A DNA stretch of 5,498 bases from an uncultured Opitutia bacterium (GTDB taxonomy: Bacteria; Verrucomicrobiota; Verrucomicrobiia; Opitutales; UBA953). The translations under genes and the position numbers were made by a program. The notes under the pieces were generated by a model that was given only the letters and a program-made list of their open reading frames with translations, was not told where the DNA came from and searched no databases. The stretch lies in the NCBI GenBank assembly GCA_903957465.1, contig CAJBPJ010000126.1, positions 1 through 5,498 of the forward strand, given 5' to 3'. This document shows positions 1-4,590 of this stretch, piece after piece; the first letter of the stretch is position 1; each line of letters begins with the position of its first letter.

Positions 1-112
1 CTTGAGCCCCGCCTGCTATTAAGAGAGCGCCCGTTAGTCCGAGAAGGGCGACGCCAATGGCCGCAACTTTGATTAATCGCCGCAGGCGTATTTTACGATC
101 ATCAGAACTCAT
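1..112 (-). CDS. N-terminus of a membrane-anchored protein (partial)
   Basis: The reading frame starts at ATG (112..110) and leaves the window at position 1, so only 37 residues are visible. They begin MSSDDRKIRLRRLIKVAAIG. An Arg/Lys-rich stretch at residues 6-15 is followed by a hydrophobic segment at about 16-34 rich in Ala, Leu and Gly. This fits an N-terminal signal-anchor or signal peptide with a cytoplasmic basic side. The start codon overlaps the coaX stop as ATGA, which implies translational coupling and co-transcription with coaX. This overlap is the main reason for calling it a gene, since the frame is open to the window edge. In many bacteria the coaX neighbour is birA, but a basic membrane-anchor N-terminus does not look like birA. 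I do not recognise the family and assign no function. Confidence 0.72.
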   Translation of the reverse strand, partial: MSSDDRKIRLRRLIKVAAIGVALLGLTGALLIAGGAQ

Positions 113-870
113 CGTTGTGTGCGCTCGAAGGATACAGCCAAACCAATCAGGGTTAAGTTGGGCTCATGCCGAATTTTTCCAGCCCAGGTCGCCGGCAAGA
201 AGGGTGCCGCACCGCCTGTTGCCAGTACGGCGGGTTCGCCCGAGTTTTGGTTTTTTAATTCTGTTGTTACCGCCTCGAGTAAAGCAGCGACCATTCCCGA
301 GAAGCCAATGGCACATCCCGCGCGCATTGCGTCGACGGTCGATTTTCCGATAACGGGTCCTCCCAATAAATCTTTGGAGTCTAATTGCGGGAGCAAAGCA
401 GTTTGCGTATGTAGGTAATGCGTCATCACGCTTAAGCCAGGTGCGATAATACCGCCTGCGTAGCCACGAGCAGAAAGAATGTCGAATGTCGTCGCCGTCC
501 CCATGTCAATAATGACGGCGGGAGCGCCGACGAGGTGTTGTGCGCCGATACAGTTGGCGAGACGATCTTGGCCGACTTCAGATGGCTTCGGGTAGTCTAT
601 GTTGAGCCCCTTGATGGTGTCGTGGCGCAAATGATGAAAGGGAAGGCCTGTCGCTGTGAGGAGTGGAGCTAACTTTTCCGTCACGCTTGGTACCACCGAG
701 GCGAGTGCGATGCCGGTGAATTTGCTACGTCCAAGGATTTTTTGAAACAGGCCACCGTTGTCATCCATCAATGACGCCGTCGGGATATCCCCCGATGTAA
801 TCACTGTATGGTTTTTCACTTCGCCCCAGTGGGTGGAAGTGTTGCCGACATCTATACAGAGGAGAGACAT
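109..870 (-). CDS. coaX: Type III pantothenate kinase
   Basis: This enzyme phosphorylates pantothenate to 4'-phosphopantothenate, the first step of cytoplasmic coenzyme A synthesis. The 253-residue length is normal for the family, which belongs to the ASKHA (acetate kinase/hsp70/actin) fold. Visible motifs in order are: DVGNT at residues 7-11 (phosphate-binding loop), GQDR at 100-103 (Asp102 is the expected catalytic base), IDMGTATT at 121-128 (second phosphate and monovalent-cation site), GGIIAPGL at 139-146, the helix STVDAMRAG at 177-185, and ATGG at 217-220 (adenosine region). Type III kinases typically need K+ or NH4+ and are not inhibited by CoA, unlike CoaA. The start is ATG at 870, 2 nt after the NUDIX stop, with no Shine-Dalgarno match. 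The stop overlaps the next gene by 4 nt. It appears intact, and the identification is secure from the motifs. Confidence 0.96.
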   Translation of the reverse strand: MSLLCIDVGNTSTHWGEVKNHTVITSGDIPTASLMDDNGGLFQKILGRSKFTGIALASVVPSVTEKLAPLLTATGLPFHHLRHDTIKGLNIDYPKPSEVGQDRLANCIGAQHLVGAPAVIIDMGTATTFDILSARGYAGGIIAPGLSVMTHYLHTQTALLPQLDSKDLLGGPVIGKSTVDAMRAGCAIGFSGMVAALLEAVTTELKNQNSGEPAVLATGGAAPFLPATWAGKIRHEPNLTLIGLAVSFERTQR

Positions 871-872
871 AC

Positions 873-1433
873 TCAGCGCAGGAAGAGGCTAGGGCGGGCC
901 TCTTTGAGGCGCAAGAGAGCGAGTTCGGCGAGGGCATGGGTCGTTTCGCCCGTTCGAACTAGGCGCAGGGCTTCATTGGGACTCACGCAGAGAACTTCGA
1001 TTTCTTCATGTTCGTCTAGCTTGCGAGGCGCGCCGTTGGTAACGCCTTCAATCAGCACGAAGTGACAGCGGTTGGACTGGATGGCGGGATTCGGAGAGGC
1101 CATGCCAAGCGAACTGGCTATGCCACCTGCATAGCCTGTCTCTTCCTGGGTTTCGCGTACAGCTGTGGCTAAGGGATTCTCGCCTGCATCCATCACGCCC
1201 CCTGGAGTCTCAACAGATAGTGCGTGTGCACCGAAGCGCCACTGCTTCACCATGACGAGATTGCCTTCGGGCGTGACGGGGAGGGCGAGCACCCAGTCTG
1301 AAGAATGGATGACAAAAAAATCACCCTCCCGTTGATCGAGAGGGTGAATGCAGCGCTGACGTGCGACTTTGAAGACGCGACAGTCAGCGTGGGGCGCCTC
1401 GTGCCGGACAATCCAGCGTTCAGGCGCAGCCAC
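873..1433 (-). CDS. NUDIX hydrolase, ADP-ribose pyrophosphatase-like
   Basis: This is a 186-residue protein of the NUDIX family, which cleaves nucleoside diphosphates linked to another moiety using Mg2+ or Mn2+. The NUDIX box is complete: Gly79, Glu85, then RETQEETGY at residues 93-101, where Glu94, Glu97 and Glu98 are the expected metal ligands. The pieces before the box (VTPEGNLVMVKQWRFG at 53-68, then ETPGG at 75-79) resemble the ADP-ribose/ADP-sugar pyrophosphatase branch, in which the motif Q-x-R precedes an E-x-P-x-G segment. The substrate cannot be fixed from sequence. The start is GTG at 1433. It is the only possible start, because an in-frame TGA lies just upstream and the next Met is at residue 61. 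It lies 10 nt after the LysM stop and 2 nt before coaX, so it belongs to the same operon. A terminator-like element lies within codons 29-40. Confidence 0.93.
   Translation of the reverse strand: MAAPERWIVRHEAPHADCRVFKVARQRCIHPLDQREGDFFVIHSSDWVLALPVTPEGNLVMVKQWRFGAHALSVETPGGVMDAGENPLATAVRETQEETGYAGGIASSLGMASPNPAIQSNRCHFVLIEGVTNGAPRKLDEHEEIEVLCVSPNEALRLVRTGETTHALAELALLRLKEARPSLFLR
1314..1347 (-). terminator. Terminator-like hairpin plus T7 inside the NUDIX gene
   Basis: Read on the minus strand, the coding strand of the gene, a perfect 8-bp stem is formed by TCACCCTC (1347 back to 1340, paired strand) and GAGGGTGA (1328 back to 1321), separated by an 11-nt loop. Seven T residues follow immediately (1320..1314). 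This has the form of an intrinsic terminator, but it lies about 90-120 nt inside the NUDIX open reading frame, covering codons 29-40. The T-run encodes part of Asp38 and all of Phe39-Phe40. The loop is longer than in strong terminators, so efficiency may be modest. It may be an attenuator, a translation-dependent terminator or a coincidence of coding sequence. Confidence 0.4.
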
Positions 1434-1443
1434 GAGTGAAGTT

Positions 1444-1944
1444 TTACTTAACCTTCAACTTCTGGCCAATCTTCAAGCTAGCAGAGACGCCAGGATTGAG
1501 ATCCTGAAGTGCCTTGAGCGAGAGACCGGACTTCTTGGCGATGGCGTAGAGACTGTCGCCCTTTTGGACGATGTACTCACCAGGGCCAGCGACAGCACCA
1601 GCGGTGCTTGTGCCACGGGAGGAGCCGCCGCGAGCTTCGACAGCTTTGCGGACAGTTTCGTAAGCAGCAGTGACGTCAGCAAAACCTTTAGCGGTTTGAT
1701 CCTTAAGGGCAGCAACGTCTGCACCGAGAGCTTGGAAAGCAGCGTTATCAGCCTTGGTGGCGACAGCGTTGGTTGCTTCCCCGGCGGTTGCGGCAGCATT
1801 TTGTGCGGTCTGGGTAGCGGTTTCAGCTGCGGTCTTCGCTTTAACTGCGAGGACAAGGGCGACGACGCCAAGGGCGACGCCGACAATGCCAGCAATTAAG
1901 GGGAACTTTGATTCGCTGCCGGATTCAATCGTGTCGGATTCCAT
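1444..1944 (-). CDS. Membrane-anchored LysM-domain protein
   Basis: This 166-residue protein has three parts. Residues 1-13 are a short polar, acidic N-terminus. Residues 14-34 form one hydrophobic transmembrane segment (FPLIAGIVGVALGVVALVLAV) followed by KAK, which suggests a signal-anchor. Residues 36-105 are rich in Ala, Thr, Glu and Lys with regular spacing, likely a helical or coiled-coil stalk, then a Gly/Ser/Thr linker at 106-121. Residues 123-166 are a single LysM domain (EYIVQKGDSLYAIAKKSG, then LKALQDLNPG and LKIGQKLKVK), a fold that binds N-acetylglucosamine in peptidoglycan. The likely role is tethering to or sensing of the cell wall. There is no catalytic domain. The start ATG at 1944 is preceded by TACCACT and lacks a Shine-Dalgarno. 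It is the first gene of the minus-strand operon lysM-NUDIX-coaX-membrane protein. The exact function is unknown. Confidence 0.9.
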   Translation of the reverse strand: MESDTIESGSESKFPLIAGIVGVALGVVALVLAVKAKTAAETATQTAQNAAATAGEATNAVATKADNAAFQALGADVAALKDQTAKGFADVTAAYETVRKAVEARGGSSRGTSTAGAVAGPGEYIVQKGDSLYAIAKKSGLSLKALQDLNPGVSASLKIGQKLKVK

Positions 1945-1986
1945 AGTGGTAGGTCTTTGTGTGGTAGAGGGTTTGAGAATAGGCGG

Positions 1987-1992
1987 TTGACA
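1987..1992 (+). promoter_or_regulatory. Possible -35 element for tRNA-Pro
   Basis: A perfect TTGACA lies 38 nt upstream of the tRNA 5' end. No good -10 sits at the usual 16-18 nt spacing. TAATGT (2015-2020) is about right for the distance to the tRNA but 22 nt from the TTGACA. The hexamer is seen; its promoter role is weak inference. Confidence 0.22.
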
Positions 1993-2029
1993 GGAGGGGC
2001 AACACTAAATGCAGTAATGTTTATATCTT

Positions 2030-2103
2030 CGGGCGGTAGCGTAGTCCGGTATCGCGCCTGCTTTGGGAGCAGGAGGCCGGGGGTTCGAATCCCCCCCGCC
2101 CGA
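2030..2103 (+). tRNA. tRNA-Pro (anticodon UGG)
   Basis: The cloverleaf folds by eye. The acceptor stem pairs CGGGCGG (2030-2036) with CCGCCCG (2096-2102), followed by discriminator A at 2103. The D arm follows with a GCG/CGC stem. The anticodon arm has stem CCTGC (2057-2061) and GCAGG (2069-2073) around loop TTTGGGA, which puts anticodon TGG at 2064-2066. The T arm has stem GGGGG and CCCCC (2079-2083, 2091-2095) with loop TTCGAAT. The anticodon UGG reads proline CCN codons, mainly CCA and CCG. The first acceptor base C paired with G is typical of bacterial tRNA-Pro. The 3' CCA is not encoded (CGA follows the discriminator), so a CCA-adding enzyme must complete it. The gene stands alone, opposite in strand to its neighbours. 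Confidence 0.97.
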
Positions 2104-2113
2104 CGATATAACA

Positions 2114-2120
2114 TTTTTTT
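2114..2120 (+). terminator. T7 run after tRNA-Pro
   Basis: Seven T residues lie 10 nt after the tRNA discriminator base and overlap the minus-strand purM stop codon (TAA at 2121..2119). No separate hairpin sits between tRNA and T-run. The tRNA's own T and acceptor stems could serve as the upstream structure. This is a weak terminator candidate. Confidence 0.35.
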
Positions 2121-3330
2121 AACTTACCGGGTATTCCATTTTCACCCCATCGCGGATCAGGGTAATATGGTTTCCGGATGGCCGACGGCTGGCTTCGGTT
2201 CGGCCGACAACCCTGCTCTCAACCTTCAGCCTATCAGCGATTTGCGTAACTAATGTCGCATCCTTTGGGTCGACATATACCTCGAGCCGGTGCCCCATGT
2301 TATAGACCATATGCATCTCTGCCGGAGGCGTTTTGCTGCAACGAGCGATCTCCGTAAAGATAGGCGGAATAGGGAAAAGGTTGTCCTTAATGAAGTGCAC
2401 GCCGTTGCCGAAACGTAGGCATTTGGTCTGAGCACCCCCCGAACAATGAATCAGGCCAAAAACCCGTTCTGGGCCTAATTCCCGTAAAAGTGCCAAAACC
2501 AGGGGCGCATAGGTGCGGGTGGGCGAGAGCAAGGCCTGACCAACGGTTAGCGAAGATCCTGCCAAGGGAGACGAAAGTTTATGCGGCCCGCAGTAAACTA
2601 AATCGGCACGCGTTGTGGCGTCATACGTTTCTGGATACGTCTCTGCGTAGTGTTTGGCGAGGAGCTCGTGACGTGCGCTCGTTAAGCCATTTGATCCCAC
2701 GCCACTATTTTCTCCCAGCTCCCACCCGCAGGTTCCGCCTGAAGCAATACCAACAATGGAGAGCCCTGGGCGAATACGTCCCGCATCGATGACTTGGTTG
2801 CGTGGTAGAATAGCGGTTGCAGTTGAATCGACGGTCAGTGTCGCCGTCAGGTCGCCGACGTCTGCAGTTTCTCCACCGCCAGAACGGATATCAAAACCGT
2901 GTTGGCGCAGTGTTGCTAAGAAGTCTTCAGTGCCTGCAATCAAGTGGCGTAGCACTTCACCGGGGATGCGGCGCGCGTTACGGTTGATGGTGGAAGAAAG
3001 TAATACGCGACCTGTGATGCCAACGCACAGCAAGTCGTCGACATTCATCACCACGCTATCTTGGGCAATGCCTCGGAAAACTGAAGCGTCGCCCGTTTCT
3101 TTCCACCAAAGATAAGCGAGGAGCGCCTTGGTGCCTGAGCCGTCAGAGTGTGTGACGTTACAGAGCGCTGGGTCGTTCGTGAGAAAGTCAGCGGTTGTTT
3201 TGCAGAAAGCCCCCGGAAAAAGTCCGCGATCAAGTCCGTCAACAACTGCGTGGACTTCGCTTTTCGATGCCGAGACGCCTCGTGCAGCGTAGCGGCCAGA
3301 ATCAGGAGTGGGCTTGCCGTCTTTCGACAT
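2119..3330 (-). CDS. purM: Phosphoribosylformylglycinamidine cyclo-ligase (AIR synthetase), long type
   Basis: PurM closes the imidazole ring of purines, converting FGAM and ATP to AIR, in the cytoplasm. The 403-residue protein carries the family motifs in order: YAARGVSASKSEVHAVV (residues 14-30), SDGSGTKALLAY (62-73, matching the classical DGVGTK nucleotide loop), GIAQDSVVMNVDDLLCVG (87-104), GGGETADVGDL (151-161), GVGSNGLTSARHELL (210-224), LSPTRTYAPLVLALL (268-282) and GLIHCSGGAQTKCLRF (292-307). It is longer than the approximately 345-residue proteobacterial PurM. From memory it resembles the approximately 390-residue Bacteroidetes form, which shares the SKxEVH, GLFPxAFCK and HCSGGAQTK segments. 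The ATG at 3330 is the only plausible start, because an in-frame TGA lies 15 nt upstream. No Shine-Dalgarno is visible. It appears to be a single-gene unit: it diverges from the gene at 3382 and converges on the tRNA. It appears intact. Confidence 0.95.
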   Translation of the reverse strand: MSKDGKPTPDSGRYAARGVSASKSEVHAVVDGLDRGLFPGAFCKTTADFLTNDPALCNVTHSDGSGTKALLAYLWWKETGDASVFRGIAQDSVVMNVDDLLCVGITGRVLLSSTINRNARRIPGEVLRHLIAGTEDFLATLRQHGFDIRSGGGETADVGDLTATLTVDSTATAILPRNQVIDAGRIRPGLSIVGIASGGTCGWELGENSGVGSNGLTSARHELLAKHYAETYPETYDATTRADLVYCGPHKLSSPLAGSSLTVGQALLSPTRTYAPLVLALLRELGPERVFGLIHCSGGAQTKCLRFGNGVHFIKDNLFPIPPIFTEIARCSKTPPAEMHMVYNMGHRLEVYVDPKDATLVTQIADRLKVESRVVGRTEASRRPSGNHITLIRDGVKMEYPVS

Positions 3331-3339
3331 GACACTTGG

Positions 3340-3368
3340 ATGTCACCGTTCGCCTCCGTTTTGGTCAA
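3340..3368 (-). promoter_or_regulatory. Possible purM promoter
   Basis: On the minus strand TTGACC (3368..3363) is followed after 17 nt by TGACAT (3345..3340). The -35 matches five of six consensus bases and the -10 only three. Transcription would start within a few bases of the purM ATG, giving an almost leaderless mRNA. This is a weak candidate in a 51-bp divergent gap. Confidence 0.25.
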
Positions 3369-3381
3369 CGCCCATCTCCTT

Positions 3382-3831
3382 ATGCTATCCTTTGCTTTTA
3401 CGCCGCGCCTCCGCCTTTGGGCGCTAAGCGGGTTTTTGGCATGCCTCTTAGCGGTTATGGGGGTCAATGTCTGGCGATTGGCTGAGTTAAAGGCATTGGC
3501 CCGAAATTGGCAGCTAGCACATTCTCGCAAAGACCTACCAGCGATTGAGGCGCTTTATTGCTGGGACGAGGTCGACCCTTCTTTACGCCTAAAGATGCAA
3601 GAGGTCTTTCGGCAAGAATTCGAAATCCCCGTTCGATCCGTTACGGCCGAACTCGCTTCAAAAATCGATTTATTATTGGGTGAAACACAACGGCCTAATC
3701 TAGAGCCAACAGGTGTCGTGGTCGTCCAGTTTGAGTCGGCTGACGGACTGGGGGCCCGATTAATCGCTGGAGGGCCCTGGTGGCGCCCAAAATTTACAGT
3801 CTTTTTGCCGGCCCCTCCCCCCGCAAAATGA
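3382..3831 (+). CDS. Small membrane-anchored protein of unknown function
   Basis: I do not recognise this 149-residue protein. It begins with a basic/aromatic stretch (RLRLW, residues 9-13), then a hydrophobic segment at about 13-30 with SGFLACLLAVMGVNVW, fitting a signal-anchor. Cys21 lies within the segment, but the preceding FLA is a poor lipobox. The remainder is likely extracytoplasmic: a helical, charged region (about 34-100, with HSRKDLPAIEALYCWDEVD at 47-65), then a beta-like stretch ending GGPWWRPKFTVFLPAPPPAK. The segment AIEALYCWD faintly recalls small NTF2-like/SnoaL-type domains, but this is only an impression. ATG 3382 is preferred. ATG 3340 (14 residues longer) would leave only 9 nt to the divergent purM start and puts an odd stretch before the basic region. 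The frame stays open further left to 3148, but that part is antisense to purM. It lies 48 nt before the ferredoxin gene, probably co-transcribed. Confidence 0.72.
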   Translation: MLSFAFTPRLRLWALSGFLACLLAVMGVNVWRLAELKALARNWQLAHSRKDLPAIEALYCWDEVDPSLRLKMQEVFRQEFEIPVRSVTAELASKIDLLLGETQRPNLEPTGVVVVQFESADGLGARLIAGGPWWRPKFTVFLPAPPPAK

Positions 3832-3879
3832 ACGCAGACTCTTGACACTTGCCGACTCCGCTCCACCTTCCGTTTTCCT

Positions 3880-4113
3880 ATGGCTGATAAGAATGACAAG
3901 CACCCCGAGAATGTCGGCGGAAAATTCTACGTGGATACCCAGTGCATCGATTGCGATCTTTGCCGCGAAACCGCGAAAGACTTCTTCACGCGTCAAGATG
4001 ACGCTGGTTACTCTTACGTCTTTAAGCAGCCGACCACACCCGAGGACATCGAGAAGTGTATGGAAGCGAAGAATGGATGCCCGGTTGATGCCATTGGCGA
4101 AGACGGCGCCTAA
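3880..4113 (+). CDS. Ferredoxin, single [4Fe-4S] cluster
   Basis: This 77-residue electron carrier has the cluster motif CIDCDLC at residues 22-28 (Cys22, Cys25, Cys28) and the distal ligand Cys67 in NGCPVDAI (65-72). That makes one [4Fe-4S] cluster of the monocluster type, as in the Bacillus and Desulfovibrio ferredoxins. The second cluster of clostridial ferredoxins is replaced by a region around AKDFFTRQDDAGYSYVF (32-48). A fifth cysteine, Cys60, is not needed for the cluster. Many monocluster ferredoxins have a disulfide pair here, but no partner is seen. The protein is acidic, as is typical. ATG at 3880 lacks a Shine-Dalgarno (pyrimidine-rich TTCCGTTTTCCT precedes it). The gene follows the membrane protein by 48 nt and ends at a strong terminator about 27 nt downstream. 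Its redox partner cannot be told from this window. Confidence 0.95.
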   Translation: MADKNDKHPENVGGKFYVDTQCIDCDLCRETAKDFFTRQDDAGYSYVFKQPTTPEDIEKCMEAKNGCPVDAIGEDGA

Positions 4114-4139
4114 GAGATATATTTTTTAGTAAGTCTCGC

Positions 4140-4165
4140 ACCCCGGTTCGCCGGGGTTATTTTTT
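4140..4165 (+). terminator. Intrinsic terminator after ferredoxin
   Basis: The stem CCCCGG (4141-4146) pairs with CCGGGG (4151-4156) around the very stable tetraloop TTCG. An A-T pair (4140/4157) extends it, and TTATTTTTT follows. This is a textbook rho-independent terminator for the gene at 3382 and the ferredoxin. Its T-run ends only 4 nt before the osmC ATG. Confidence 0.88.
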
Positions 4166-4169
4166 GTCC

Positions 4170-4583
4170 ATGTCTATCCGTATTGATTGTGAATACCTCG
4201 GCGACCTCCGCGTACGTGCCGTGCACGCCCCATCTGGCACTGTATTACACACGGATGCTCCCGTGGATAATCACGGTAAAGGTGAATCTTTTTCGCCGAC
4301 CGATTTAGCGGCCACTGCACTGACGACCTGTATGGCCACCATTATGGCCATCCAAGGACGTACTCTCGGCATCGAACTTCGCGGCATGCGCCTTTCCGTT
4401 GAGAAGCACATGACTGTTCAGCCCCCACGGCGTATCGCCCGCCTCGTGCTTCGTATCGATATGCCTGCGGGCGTCCCCGAGGACGCGCGTGTTAAACTTG
4501 AGCGCGCCGCATCCGCCTGTCCGGTGCACCATTCTCTGCACCCAGACATTATCACGGATGTTGAATGGCGCTGGGGAGCTTAA
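4170..4583 (+). CDS. OsmC/Ohr-family protein
   Basis: This 137-residue protein belongs to the OsmC/Ohr superfamily, whose characterised members are cytoplasmic thiol peroxidases that reduce organic hydroperoxides or hydrogen peroxide. The family signature is clear: GKGESFSPTDLAATALTTCMATIMA-like residues at 36-60 with Cys54, the expected peroxidatic cysteine, at the start of the central helix, and ACPVHHSL at 116-123 with Cys117, the resolving cysteine. Both key cysteines are present. The length and the ACPVHHSL motif are closer to the short YhfA-like OsmC branch than to Ohr, whose second motif is usually different. Peroxidase activity is inferred from the family. ATG 4170 is chosen; a TTG at 4164 in frame would add two residues but sits in the terminator T-run. 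Its stop is 7 nt from that of the convergent slyD gene. Confidence 0.94.
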   Translation: MSIRIDCEYLGDLRVRAVHAPSGTVLHTDAPVDNHGKGESFSPTDLAATALTTCMATIMAIQGRTLGIELRGMRLSVEKHMTVQPPRRIARLVLRIDMPAGVPEDARVKLERAASACPVHHSLHPDIITDVEWRWGA

Positions 4584-4590
4584 ACAAGAA

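Noticed and set aside
1369..1899. Plus-strand open frame of 176 codons opposite lysM
   Set aside because: It is antisense to the well-supported LysM gene, and its Ser/Gly/Asp-rich sequence mirrors the Ala/Lys-rich coding strand. No recognisable domain.
3148..3381. Upstream extension of the 3382 gene
   Set aside because: This part lies antisense within purM up to 3330 and gives basic, Ser/Cys-rich sequence without domain character. The membrane anchor begins only after 3382.
3048..3530. Minus-strand frame of 160 codons overlapping purM and its upstream gene
   Set aside because: It is out of frame with purM over the purM 5' region and antisense to the 3382 gene; the composition is shadow-like (Arg/Thr/Ser-rich).
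3751..3778. Two GGGCCC palindromes in the 3382 gene
   Set aside because: They encode ordinary Gly-Ala and Gly-Pro positions in a GC-rich stretch and form no hairpin with a T-run.
3842..3847. TTGACA as a ferredoxin promoter
   Set aside because: The hexamer is perfect, but the sequence 17 nt on (ACCTTC) is not a -10, and the ferredoxin ATG would fall almost at the start site.
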